Shown here piece by piece: positions 18,913 through 27,547 of a DNA stretch of 64,000 nucleotides (position 1 is the stretch's first letter; every line of letters starts with the position of its first letter). The position numbers and the translations under genes are program-made. Under the pieces are notes generated by a model. The model was not told where the DNA came from. It made no database searches and saw nothing but the letters and a program-made list of their open reading frames with translations. Origin of the DNA: Collinsella sp. (GTDB lineage Bacteria > Actinomycetota > Coriobacteriia > Coriobacteriales > Coriobacteriaceae); the NCBI GenBank assembly GCA_031292915.1, contig JAUMSH010000023.1, forward strand, positions 1 through 64,000, written 5' to 3'.

Positions 18913-20526
18913 ATGGCCATCATCAACAAGGGTATGTCCAGGCGTTCGTTCCTCGGCCTCACCGGCAGCGTCGCTGCTGTCGCAGGGCTTGGTCTCACCG
19001 GCTGCGGTGGCAGCTCTAACGACGAGGGTTCCGCTTCCGGTTCCACCGATTCCGCCAACCGTGGTGGCGGCGTGATCACCGCTGGTTCCGCTTACGCTCC
19101 GTCCAGCTTCGATCCCGCCAGCACCGGCTCCGCTGTGGGCCTGGGTGCTAACTGGCACGTCGTCGAGGGCCTCTACGGCATCGATTACCACGACTACAGC
19201 ACCTTCAACGAGCTCGCCACCGACGATCCCAAGTCCGTGGACGACACCACCTTCGAGGTCACCATCCGCAAGGGCGCCAAGTTCTCCGATGGCACCGAGG
19301 TCACTGCTGACGACGTCGTCGCTTCCTACACCGCTTGCGCTGCTTCCGCTACCTATGCTCCGTTCTTCCAGCCCTTCGAGTCCATCGAGGCCAAGGACGC
19401 CAGCACCGTAACGGTCAAGACCAAGGTCCCCAACTTCTCCCTGCTCAAGGATCGTCTGGCCATCATCCGCGTTACCCCGGCTACCCAGTCCGAGGAGGAT
19501 CGCGCCAAGCAGCCGATCGGCTCCGGCCCCTGGATGTATGACTCTATCTCCGATACCGAGATCACCCTGGTTCCCAACCCCGAGTACAACGGTGAGTATG
19601 CTGCCGAGGATAAGAAGATCCAGTACAGCATCCTGACCGACCCCACCGCTCGCGTTACCGCTCAGCAGGAGGGCTCCACGCTCGTTATGGAGCTCGTCAC
19701 CGCTGACGCCGTTGACCAGCTCGAGAGCGCTGGCTGCAAGATCGATAACGTTCAGGGTTTCGGCACCCGCTTCATCATGTTCAACGTCGCCAAGGAGCCT
19801 TGGAACAACGTCAAGGTCCGTCAAGCCGTCATGTACGCGCTCGACACCGAGAAGATGATCACCAACACCTTCGCCGGCCTTGCCACCGCTGCCAGCTGCT
19901 ACCTGCCCAAGAGCTTCACCAACTATCATGAGGCTTCCACGGTGTACAAGACTGACGCCAAGAAGGCCAAGAAGCTCATCGAGGAGTCTGGCATCACCCC
20001 GGGCGCCATCACCCTGCGCACCACCGACAACGAGCAGATCAAGGGCATGGCCGCCCAGGTCAAGAACGACCTCGACGCTCTCGGCTTCGATGTGACCATC
20101 CAGACCGATACCTCGCCGGCCACCTACGCTGCCATCGACGGCGGCGAGGCCTACGATATCCTCCTTGCCCCTGGCGATCCTTCCTGCTTCGGCGCCGACC
20201 CCGACCTGCTGCTCAACTGGTGGTACGGCGACAACGTCTGGATGCAGACCCGTTGCCCGTGGAAGGAGTCCGCTGAGTGGGAGAAGCTCCACGGTCTCAT
20301 GGACGAGGCTCTTGCCGCCGAGGGCGACGAGCAGCAGAAGAAGTGGAACGAGTGCTTCGACATCATCGCCGACAACGCTGTTCTGTACCCCGTTGTCCAC
20401 GTCAAGACCGTCTCTGCTTCCTGGGACGATCCGTCCACCGCGCCCAACGGCGAGGCCCTCGATGGCTTCAAGGGCATCGGCACGACGAGCATGTCCTTCA
20501 GGGGCGTCGCGACCGTCAAGGCCTAA
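18913..20526 (+). CDS. ABC transporter substrate-binding lipoprotein, peptide/SatA class
   Basis: This 537-residue extracytoplasmic binding protein of the peptide/nickel class (SBP family 5) is anchored as a lipoprotein. Its signal peptide carries a twin-arginine motif (MSRRSFLGLTG) and a lipobox (LTGC, Cys at about residue 33), suggesting Tat export. Family motifs include VEGLYGIDYHDY, FEVTIRKGAKFSDGTEVTADDVVAS and VRQAVMYALDTEKMI. ATG at 18913 follows ATAGGAGAAG. It is first in a nine-gene cluster that ends in sialic-acid catabolic genes, so sialic acid or a sialylated compound is the likely ligand; a peptide ligand is not excluded. Confidence 0.85.
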   Translation: MAIINKGMSRRSFLGLTGSVAAVAGLGLTGCGGSSNDEGSASGSTDSANRGGGVITAGSAYAPSSFDPASTGSAVGLGANWHVVEGLYGIDYHDYSTFNELATDDPKSVDDTTFEVTIRKGAKFSDGTEVTADDVVASYTACAASATYAPFFQPFESIEAKDASTVTVKTKVPNFSLLKDRLAIIRVTPATQSEEDRAKQPIGSGPWMYDSISDTEITLVPNPEYNGEYAAEDKKIQYSILTDPTARVTAQQEGSTLVMELVTADAVDQLESAGCKIDNVQGFGTRFIMFNVAKEPWNNVKVRQAVMYALDTEKMITNTFAGLATAASCYLPKSFTNYHEASTVYKTDAKKAKKLIEESGITPGAITLRTTDNEQIKGMAAQVKNDLDALGFDVTIQTDTSPATYAAIDGGEAYDILLAPGDPSCFGADPDLLLNWWYGDNVWMQTRCPWKESAEWEKLHGLMDEALAAEGDEQQKKWNECFDIIADNAVLYPVVHVKTVSASWDDPSTAPNGEALDGFKGIGTTSMSFRGVATVKA

Positions 20527-20588
20527 GACTCGCTTGAGTCATATGTGGGGCGTCGGTCGTAAGGCAACGTCCTCATAGTTGAAACAAA

Positions 20589-20618
20589 GACCCGGGCGGC
20601 CTCGATGTCGCTCGGGTC
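20589..20618 (+). terminator. Intercistronic hairpin between binding protein and permease
   Basis: Arms GACCCGGGCG and CGCTCGGGTC (10 bp with one G-U pair) are followed by TTGT. A partial terminator or RNA stabiliser at this place would raise the amount of binding protein relative to the membrane parts; that role is inferred. Confidence 0.55.
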
Positions 20619-20681
20619 TTGTAATGAGTATCCATACTCATATACCAGTTGGTCCTACCGACAAAAGAAAGGGGAGAGAAC

Positions 20682-21638
20682 GTGAACAACTTTCTACGTT
20701 TGATTGGAAGGCGTCTCGTGGCGCTGCCGATCATGGCATTGGGCGTCACCGTCCTGGTGTTCTTCCTTATGTCGTTCTCCAAGACCGACCCCGCCTATAC
20801 GGCGTTGGGTGACGGTGCCTCGCCCGAGGCGGTTGCCGAGTACCATGAGAAGTATGGTCTGGACGACCCCTGGCCCGTGCGCTACGTGCGCTACATGGGC
20901 GATCTGATCCATGGTGACATGGGCACCTATGGTGCTGCTCGCAACTCCGTTGCCAAGCGCATCTCCACGGCCCTGCCCGTCACGATGCAGCTGACCTTCA
21001 TCGGTCTTGCCATCGGCGCGGTCGTCTCGTTTTTGCTCGGCGTCATCGCGGCACTGTATCGCGATAAATGGCCGGACCAAGTGATCCGCGTCTTCTCCAT
21101 CGCCGGCTTGGCAACCCCGTCGTTCTGGCTTGCCGTTCTGTTGATTCTGCTGTTCTCTTCCTACCTTAAGGTGCTCCCGGCGTCCGGTGCTCTGCCTCAC
21201 TTCACCACCAACCCGGCTGGCTATCTGGGACGTATGATCATGCCCGCTATCGCTCTGGCATTCCCGCTGACGGGCCAGATGACTCGTATCGTGCGTACGG
21301 CCATGGTTGAGGAGCTCGATAAGGACTATGTCCGTATGGCTCGCGGCGCCGGCGTTCCCGAGAAGGTCGTCGTCGGCATCAACGTTCTTCGCAACGCACT
21401 GATCACCCCGGTCACCACCCTCGGTCTTAAGATCGGCTACCTCATGGGCGGTGCTGTCGTCATCGAGGTCATCTTCAACCTCCCCGGCATGGGTACTGCG
21501 ATCCTGCAGGGCGTTCAGGGCAACGAGGCGAACCTGGTTCAGGGCGTCGTCATCGTCGTTGCTCTTGCCTTCATCATCATCAACATCGTGGTTGACATGC
21601 TCTACCTGCTCATCAACCCGCGCATCAGGACGGTGTAG
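20682..21638 (+). CDS. ABC transporter permease, DppB/SatB type
   Basis: This 318-residue inner-membrane permease belongs to the peptide-transporter class. It has six predicted hydrophobic segments, the DppB-type N-terminus (LIGRRLVALPIMALGVTVLVFFLM) and the coupling-helix EAA loop (RTAMVEELDKDYVRMARGAGVPEKVVVGINVLRNALI). The start is GTG at 20682, preceded by AAAGGGGAGA. It pairs with the permease half of the next protein. Confidence 0.9.
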   Translation: MNNFLRLIGRRLVALPIMALGVTVLVFFLMSFSKTDPAYTALGDGASPEAVAEYHEKYGLDDPWPVRYVRYMGDLIHGDMGTYGAARNSVAKRISTALPVTMQLTFIGLAIGAVVSFLLGVIAALYRDKWPDQVIRVFSIAGLATPSFWLAVLLILLFSSYLKVLPASGALPHFTTNPAGYLGRMIMPAIALAFPLTGQMTRIVRTAMVEELDKDYVRMARGAGVPEKVVVGINVLRNALITPVTTLGLKIGYLMGGAVVIEVIFNLPGMGTAILQGVQGNEANLVQGVVIVVALAFIIINIVVDMLYLLINPRIRTV

Positions 21639-21641
21639 ATT

Positions 21642-23657
21642 ATGGTAAAGATTCGAGAGAAGCAAACCGAGCAGCTCGAGAAAGCTGCCTCCAAGGGGCT
21701 CAAGCTCGGTGGCTGGAAGAAGATGACGCTGTCTTCTAAGATTGCCGCCGTCGTGCTGGTGCTGGTCGCCCTGACCGCGATTCTGGCGCCCCTTCTTGCC
21801 CCCTATAGCCCGGTCGAGATCTTTACGGCTCGCCAGGCTCCCGGCAATGGATTTATCTTCGGTACCGACGATAAGGGTCGCGACATTCTGTCGCGCATGC
21901 TCTACGGTGGTCGTTACTCGCTGATCATCGGCTTTGGCGCTACTGCCATGGCTCTGGTCTGCGGCTCGGTCGTGGGCGCCCTCGCGGCGGTTTCGCGCAA
22001 GTCCGTTTCCGAGGCGATCATGCGCATCCTGGACATCATCATGTCCATCCCGGGCATCGCCCTTGCTGCCGTCTTCGTCTCCATCCTGGGCAATTCCGTG
22101 CCGTCGATCATCTTCGCCATCGGCTTTATGTACACTCCGCAGATTGCCCGTATCGTTCGCGCCAACATTGTGTCCGAGTACGGCGAGGACTATGTCCGCG
22201 CGGTCATCGTTTCCGGCGCCAAGGCTCCGTGGATTTTGATCAAGCATGTTCTGCGTAACTGCATCGCCCCGATTATGGTCTTCACCGTTACCCTGGTCGC
22301 CGACGCCATCATCTTCGAGGCCTCGCTGACCTTCATCGGCGCTGGTATCCAGGAGCCCACCGCTACCTGGGGCAACATCCTCGCTGACGCTCGCGGTGGC
22401 GTGCTTGCCGGCCGTTGGTGGCAGGCACTGTTCCCGGGCCTGGCCATCATGATCACCTGCCTGGCACTCAACATCCTCTCCGAGGGCATTACCGACGCCA
22501 TGGCCGCTGCTCCCTCCGCTGCCCTGGATCCGACCGACTCCTCCAAGCGCCGTGAGGCCGACCTGCTGGTCTCCGACCCCGTTCGCGCTTACAAGGAGCA
22601 GGCTCAGTCCCTGTCCGCCCGTCTTGGCGCTCTGCGTGATGTCGAACTCAAGCGTAACGACCGCCATGTGCCCGATGAGTCCGTTGAGCCGATCCTTTCG
22701 GTCCGTGATTTCTGCATCCAGTTTGAGCACCACGGTGATATCAACGTCGTCGACCACGTCAACTTTGACGTCCGTCCTGGCCAGACCATGGGCCTGGTCG
22801 GTGAGTCCGGCTGCGGTAAGTCCATCACCACGCTGGCCATCATGGGCCTGACCGACGATGACGAGCATCTTTCTGGCGAGGTTCTCTGGGAGGGCCGCGA
22901 CCTGCTCAAGATGAGCAAGAAGGAGTGGTTCGGCCTTCGCGGTACCGATATCGCCATGGTCTATCAGGACGCCCTGTCCTCGCTCAACCCCTCCATGCTC
23001 ATTTCCGCCCAGATGAAGCAGCTCACCAAGCGTGGCGGCACCCGTAGCGCCGAGGAGCTCCTGGAGCTCGTGGGCCTCGACCCCAAGCGTACGCTCGAGA
23101 GCTATCCGCATGAGCTTTCCGGTGGTCAGCGTCAGCGCGTTCTGATCGCTATGGCCCTTACCCGCGACCCCAAGCTGGTCATCTGCGACGAGCCCACGAC
23201 CGCTCTGGACGTTACCGTCCAGAAGCAGGTCATCAAGCTGCTTAACGATCTTCAGGCCAAGCTCGGCTTTGCCATGATCTTCGTTTCGCACGACCTGGCA
23301 CTGGTCGCCGAGGTCGCTCATAACATCACGGTTATGTACGCCGGTCAGGTTATCGAGCAGGCGCCCACCAAGGAGCTGCTCACCAACCCGATTCACGAGT
23401 ACACCCGCGGCCTTCTGGGTTCCGTCCTGTCCATCGAGAGCGGTTCGGGCCGCCTGCACCAGGTGCCCGGCGCCGTTCCGAGCCCGCGCGATTTCCCCAA
23501 GGGCGATCGCTTCGCACCCCGCTCGAGCCATCCGCGCATTGGCCTGGACACCCGTCCGGTCTTCAAGCGCGTGCCCGGCACCGAGCACTTCTATTCCGAG
23601 CTCCCCGATGAGGTGCTCAAGGCAAATGGTTTGACCCCTCACGCGGAGGTGATGTAG
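21642..23657 (+). CDS. Fused ABC permease-ATPase (DppC-DppD type)
   Basis: This is a single 671-residue chain with two parts. Residues about 1-300 are a DppC-type permease, with TM1 at AAVVLVLVALTAILAPLLAPY and the EAA loop near SEYGEDYVRAVIVSGAKAP. After a charged linker (about 295-345), residues about 350-671 are a DppD-type ATPase with Walker A GESGCGKS, signature LSGGQRQRV, Walker B LVICDEPTTALD and the C-terminal peptide-ABC extension. The reading frame is continuous through the joint, so this is a true fusion. Normally these are two genes, as in the opp operon of this window. As I recall, the sialic-acid SatABCD system packs five modules into four genes in the same way. Confidence 0.9.
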   Translation: MVKIREKQTEQLEKAASKGLKLGGWKKMTLSSKIAAVVLVLVALTAILAPLLAPYSPVEIFTARQAPGNGFIFGTDDKGRDILSRMLYGGRYSLIIGFGATAMALVCGSVVGALAAVSRKSVSEAIMRILDIIMSIPGIALAAVFVSILGNSVPSIIFAIGFMYTPQIARIVRANIVSEYGEDYVRAVIVSGAKAPWILIKHVLRNCIAPIMVFTVTLVADAIIFEASLTFIGAGIQEPTATWGNILADARGGVLAGRWWQALFPGLAIMITCLALNILSEGITDAMAAAPSAALDPTDSSKRREADLLVSDPVRAYKEQAQSLSARLGALRDVELKRNDRHVPDESVEPILSVRDFCIQFEHHGDINVVDHVNFDVRPGQTMGLVGESGCGKSITTLAIMGLTDDDEHLSGEVLWEGRDLLKMSKKEWFGLRGTDIAMVYQDALSSLNPSMLISAQMKQLTKRGGTRSAEELLELVGLDPKRTLESYPHELSGGQRQRVLIAMALTRDPKLVICDEPTTALDVTVQKQVIKLLNDLQAKLGFAMIFVSHDLALVAEVAHNITVMYAGQVIEQAPTKELLTNPIHEYTRGLLGSVLSIESGSGRLHQVPGAVPSPRDFPKGDRFAPRSSHPRIGLDTRPVFKRVPGTEHFYSELPDEVLKANGLTPHAEVM

Positions 23658-24485
23658 ATGAGCGAGACCGCAGTCAACGGCGTCGAGCCGATCATCTTCC
23701 TTGATGACGTCCACGTCACCTTTAGGACCCGTACCGGCTCGATTCTGCACCCCAATCTGGTTCACGCCGTCCAGGGTGTAACGATTAAGCTCATGCCCGG
23801 ACAGACCATCGGCATCGTCGGCGAGTCCGGTTGCGGAAAGTCCACCACCGCTAACGTCATGTGCGGCCTGCAGGCCCCCACGAGCGGCAAGGTCTACTTT
23901 AAGGGCAAGGACGTTACCAAGCGTACTGCCGAGGACCGTCGCCACATGGGTCGCGTCATCTCGGTCGTGTTCCAGAACCCGGCCACGGCGCTCAACCCCC
24001 GCATGGTCGTTCGCGAGCAACTGCTCGACCCCATGCGCGTCCACAACCTGGGTACCGAGGCCGAGCAGGAGAAGCGCGTCAAGGAGCTCTTGGAGCTCAC
24101 CGGTCTGCCCAGCTCCGCCGCCGAGGTTCTTCCCGGCCAGCTTTCGGGCGGCCAGCGCCAGCGCGTCGCAATTGCCCGTGCCCTTTCGCTGAACCCCGAT
24201 GCCATCATCGCCGACGAGCCCACCTCGGCTCTGGACGTTTCGGTCCGCGCGCAGATTCTGAACCTGCTGACCGACCTTAAGAAGGAGCTCGGCCTGGCCA
24301 TGGTGTTCATCAGCCATGACATCCAGACGGTCCGCTATATCTCTGACGACATCATCGTTATGAATGGCGGCAAGATCGTCGAGCAGGGCGAGGCCAAGCA
24401 GGTCTTCCAGCACCCTCAGGACCCCTACACCAAGATGCTGCTCGGCGCTGCGCCGTCGCTGCTGCATCCCAAGCTCGGCGAGTAG
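23658..24485 (+). CDS. ABC transporter ATPase, DppF/SatD type
   Basis: This 275-residue nucleotide-binding subunit forms a pair with the ATPase half of the upstream fusion. It has Walker A GESGCGKST, signature LSGGQRQRVAIARAL, Walker B AIIADEPTSALDVS and the H-loop FISHD. It is short for DppF and stops soon after the ATPase core, without the usual cysteine-containing C-terminal extension seen in the Opp ATPases of this window. The ATG abuts the stop of the fusion gene. Confidence 0.88.
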   Translation: MSETAVNGVEPIIFLDDVHVTFRTRTGSILHPNLVHAVQGVTIKLMPGQTIGIVGESGCGKSTTANVMCGLQAPTSGKVYFKGKDVTKRTAEDRRHMGRVISVVFQNPATALNPRMVVREQLLDPMRVHNLGTEAEQEKRVKELLELTGLPSSAAEVLPGQLSGGQRQRVAIARALSLNPDAIIADEPTSALDVSVRAQILNLLTDLKKELGLAMVFISHDIQTVRYISDDIIVMNGGKIVEQGEAKQVFQHPQDPYTKMLLGAAPSLLHPKLGE

Positions 24486-24565
24486 CCTCGCTTTCCCTCC
24501 CGTGCGCCTGGTTCCCTTGCCGGGCGCACCTCCGTTGCGATTTCGAAAGGTTGGGTTCACGAGCC

Positions 24566-25543
24566 ATGCCAAGTGCTCAAGAGCTACAACAGCAATTTGG
24601 TGAATATCGAGGCGCTATGCCCCGTCCATCGGATTTCGATCTCTTTTGGAAGGACCGCATGGCCGAGGCCGACGCCGTCGAGCTCGACTACGCGATTGAG
24701 GCGGCTTCGGTTGCGGATTCCGCGACCTGTCGGTTTTTCGACCTCTGGTATACCGGCATGTGTGGTGCACGCCTGCATGCCAAGTACCTCAAGCCGGTCT
24801 CGGAGGAGCCCATGCCGCTGGTGCTTCAGTTCCATGGATATCCGGGTGCGAGCCGCAGCTGGTTTGAGCAGGCGTCGTTTGCGGGCATGGGCATGGCGCT
24901 CATCGCCCTCGACTGCCCCGGCCAAGGAGGCCCCTCCGAGGATATTGGTGGATTTGAGGGCGCGACGGTCGCGGGCCATATCGTCGCCGGTATCGACGGC
25001 GACCCGGCCAATCTCTACTATGTCCGCTTGCACCAGGATATCCGCATTCTGTGCCGTATCGTTCGCGAGCTCGAGGGCATCGATCTTACCCGCGTGTATG
25101 TGAACGGCGCATCGCAGGGTGGCGGTTTGGGTATTGCGACCTGCGCGCTCAATAGCGATTTGGTTGACCGCGCGGCCATCCTCTATCCCTTCTTATCGGA
25201 CTTCCGCCTGGTTTGGGATCTGGACGCCGACGATATTGCCTACGAGGGCCTGCGCTATTGGTCGCGTTGGTTTGACGAGGACTCGACTCGCATCGAGGAA
25301 GCCTATGCCAAGCTGGCGTACTTCGATTCCAAGAATTTTGCCCCCATGGTCAAGTGCCCCGTGCTGTTTGGCACGGGCACGGCCGATATCGTCTGTCCGC
25401 CGGCAACGCAGTTTGCGGTGTACAACAACCTGTCCTGTGACAAGCGTCATGAGTTCTTTGAAGGCTTTGGCCACGAGGAGATTCAGGATTTTGACGATCT
25501 GATCATTCCGTTTTTCTGTGAGGAAGGGGAGGCTCATGTCTAA
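24566..25543 (+). CDS. AXE1-type acetylesterase (candidate sialate O-acetylesterase)
   Basis: This 325-residue alpha/beta hydrolase belongs to the acetyl-xylan esterase/cephalosporin-C deacetylase family. The triad is complete: the nucleophile elbow NGASQGG (Ser183), Asp274 in GTGTADIVCPP, and His303 in FGHEE. HGYPGASRSW and CPGQGGPSED are also family motifs. No signal peptide is present, so it acts in the cytosol. It lies between a transporter and NanA/NanE-type genes, suggesting it removes O-acetyl groups from imported sialic acid; that is inference. ATG at 24566 has only a weak ribosome-binding site (GAAAGG, 15 nt away). Confidence 0.82.
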   Translation: MPSAQELQQQFGEYRGAMPRPSDFDLFWKDRMAEADAVELDYAIEAASVADSATCRFFDLWYTGMCGARLHAKYLKPVSEEPMPLVLQFHGYPGASRSWFEQASFAGMGMALIALDCPGQGGPSEDIGGFEGATVAGHIVAGIDGDPANLYYVRLHQDIRILCRIVRELEGIDLTRVYVNGASQGGGLGIATCALNSDLVDRAAILYPFLSDFRLVWDLDADDIAYEGLRYWSRWFDEDSTRIEEAYAKLAYFDSKNFAPMVKCPVLFGTGTADIVCPPATQFAVYNNLSCDKRHEFFEGFGHEEIQDFDDLIIPFFCEEGEAHV

Positions 25544-26387
25544 GTGCGAGAGCAATGTTGACGAGCTGATAGTCCCCGGGCTCGTGGGAATTCCTGGAAC
25601 GGTTTCGTCAAGGCTCGCAGAATATCGGGACTGGCACGGTGATGTCCAAGCAGATGTTTCTGATTTAGAGACATCCGCTTCGAATCTTGAGATTCAAGGC
25701 CTGGCCATTACGGCGATTGATTTTGTTAACCCCTGCGCCCGCTACTCGGAGATTTCCTTTGAGCTCGGTGACGATGCGGTCCACGCTCGTTTGATTGAGC
25801 CAGTTGGTCGTGCCCGAGTATCTGAGCGCGTGCCACTGTGCCTGATGTTTCACGACATCGATCGGCCTGTGCGCGGCTGGCATCACATGACGAGATTTGC
25901 CGCCATGGGGTATGCCGTCCTCGCGCTGGATGACGATGTTGCTGGTGCGGACGACCTGCAGCGGGGGATTGCTTCGCCCGCTTTTGTCGAACGCGTCCGT
26001 TGGGGTTGCGCGTTGGCGAAGGTCGCGCGCAATCTTGATGGCGTGGACCCCGACCGCATTTTTGCATGGGGCGAGGGTCTTGGCGGCGGAGTCGCGCTGG
26101 CGATTTCTGCTCTGGACGAGCAGGGCTTTGCCTGCACGGCGGTTGCCAATCCGATTCCCGGTGGCATCGAGGCGCTGTCGTCTCGGGTGCGCGGCTCGGT
26201 GCTCATGGGCACATCGCTTATGGATACCGTGAGCGACCCCAAGGGTCAGTTTGCCGTATTCAACGGTTTTGAGTGTGACCGGAGGCATATCATCTATGCC
26301 AAATACGCTCACGAGCGCATCAATGCGTTCGAAAACGAAGTCGTCGACTTCTTTAACCAAACGTTCTACCCGTGTTCTTTGGCCTAG
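25536..26387 (+). CDS. AXE1-like esterase paralogue lacking the catalytic serine
   Basis: This 283-residue protein aligns with its upstream neighbour across the C-terminal half. The nucleophile elbow NGASQGGG becomes WGEGLGGG, replacing Ser183 by Gly181. Asp (Asp230 in SLMDTV) and His (His259 in YAHER) are kept, but the CPP motif after Asp is lost. The N-terminal half is much diverged. It is probably not an esterase and may be a structural partner, regulator or binding protein for the active one. ATG at 25536 overlaps the previous stop and follows AAGGGGAGG, so co-expression is likely. The frame is intact, arguing against a simple pseudogene. Confidence 0.75.
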   Translation: MSKCESNVDELIVPGLVGIPGTVSSRLAEYRDWHGDVQADVSDLETSASNLEIQGLAITAIDFVNPCARYSEISFELGDDAVHARLIEPVGRARVSERVPLCLMFHDIDRPVRGWHHMTRFAAMGYAVLALDDDVAGADDLQRGIASPAFVERVRWGCALAKVARNLDGVDPDRIFAWGEGLGGGVALAISALDEQGFACTAVANPIPGGIEALSSRVRGSVLMGTSLMDTVSDPKGQFAVFNGFECDRRHIIYAKYAHERINAFENEVVDFFNQTFYPCSLA

Positions 26388-26455
26388 ACGGCCTGGACAC
26401 TGCCAACAAGAGTGGGCGGCATAGGGCTGCCCGCCAGACAACTAAGGAGATTCTT

Positions 26456-27376
26456 GTGGCAACTCAGAAATTCACCGGCGTTATCCCTCCCGTCGTTGTT
26501 CCCGATACCGAAGATCACCAGCTCGATGTTGCCTCCTTTGAGCGCAGCATCAACCGCATGATCGATGCCGGCGTCGATGGCCTGTTCTTCCTGGGCTCCT
26601 CGGGCGAGGTCGTCTTCTCCACCGACGAGCGCCGTCGCCAGATCGTCGCCGAGGCCGTGCGCATCGTCGACCACCGCGTTCCCGTTCTGGTCGGCATCAT
26701 CGACACCGAGACCGAGCGCATGATCGAGCACGGTAAGGTCGCTCAGGAGCTGGGCGCCGATGCGCTTGTCGCTACCTGCCCGTTCTATGCCCTGCAGGGC
26801 ATGACCGAGGTCGAGGAGCACTTCCGCATCCTGCACGAGGAACTCGACCTGCCCATCTTCGCCTACGACATCCCCGTGTGCGTCCACACCAAGCTCCCCT
26901 GGAAGCTCCTTGCTAAGCTCGGCGCCGAGGGCGTCCTGGCCGGCGTCAAGGATTCCTCGGGCGATGACATCTCGTTCCGCTACCTCGTTCAGGAGAACGA
27001 GAAGAACGGCCATCCGATGAGCATCCTCACCGGTCACGAGGTCGTTGTCGACGGCGCTTACCTCGGTGGCGCCGACGGTTCTGTCCCGGGTCTCGCTAAC
27101 GTTGAGCCCGAGGGCTACGTGCGCCAGTGGAAGGCCGCTCAGGCCGGCGACTGGGCTACCGTCAAGGCCGAGCAGGATCGCCTCAACGAGATCTCCCACA
27201 TCTGGGATGTCACCTCGGGCGTTCAGGGCTATGCCGGCGGCGTTGGTGCCTTCAAGACCGCTATGAATCTCATGGGCATCTTCGACAGCCCGACCATGCC
27301 GCGCCCGGTGAAGGCCATGACCGGCGAGAACGTCGAGGCGATTAAGAAGGTCCTCCAGGACAACGGTCTCCTGTAA
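26456..27376 (+). CDS. nanA: DHDPS/N-acetylneuraminate lyase-family aldolase, probable NanA
   Basis: This 306-residue class I aldolase belongs to the DapA/NanA superfamily. Motifs present are GSSGE (47-51), the catalytic tyrosine in AYDIP (Tyr137) and the Schiff-base lysine in AGVKDSSGD (Lys165). Lengths of dihydrodipicolinate synthases and sialic-acid lyases are similar. The neighbours (a ROK kinase, NanE and a sialic-acid-type transporter) favour cleavage of N-acetylneuraminate to ManNAc and pyruvate, but other 2-keto sugar acids remain possible. The start is GTG at 26456, with AAGGAG placed 7-8 nt before it. Confidence 0.78.
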   Translation: MATQKFTGVIPPVVVPDTEDHQLDVASFERSINRMIDAGVDGLFFLGSSGEVVFSTDERRRQIVAEAVRIVDHRVPVLVGIIDTETERMIEHGKVAQELGADALVATCPFYALQGMTEVEEHFRILHEELDLPIFAYDIPVCVHTKLPWKLLAKLGAEGVLAGVKDSSGDDISFRYLVQENEKNGHPMSILTGHEVVVDGAYLGGADGSVPGLANVEPEGYVRQWKAAQAGDWATVKAEQDRLNEISHIWDVTSGVQGYAGGVGAFKTAMNLMGIFDSPTMPRPVKAMTGENVEAIKKVLQDNGLL

Positions 27377-27381
27377 AGCTT

Positions 27382-27473
27382 CCCCGGGCACCCGATCTTG
27401 GGGCTCAAGCGGTCGAGCGTGACCCATTAGGTCAACGCCCGACCGCTTTCACCCCAACCTCGGGCACCCGGGA
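27382..27473 (+). repeat. Long imperfect hairpin between nanA and the ROK gene
   Basis: Two arms of about 43 nt are largely complementary (CCCGGGCACCCGATCTTGGG pairs with the strand ending CACCCGGG) around a loop near CATTAG. No T run follows. It does not carry the internal motif of the other long palindromes in this window. It may stabilise or partly terminate the mRNA. Confidence 0.6.
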
Positions 27474-27547
27474 AACCTTTACCAAGCTGCGGCGATAACG
27501 CAGCCTTCATTTCCTGTAGTTGTTTTTTATCTCCTAAGGAGAGCGAC

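Noticed and set aside
20694..24572. Open frame of 1292 codons on the minus strand opposite the transporter genes
   Set aside because: Its translation has no recognisable fold and is exactly antisense to four clear ABC transporter genes; strong codon bias in G/C-rich genes creates such frames.
25536..26387. Second esterase as a decayed pseudogene
   Set aside because: The frame is intact, the ribosome-binding site is good and the start overlaps the upstream gene, so a maintained pseudoenzyme is more likely.
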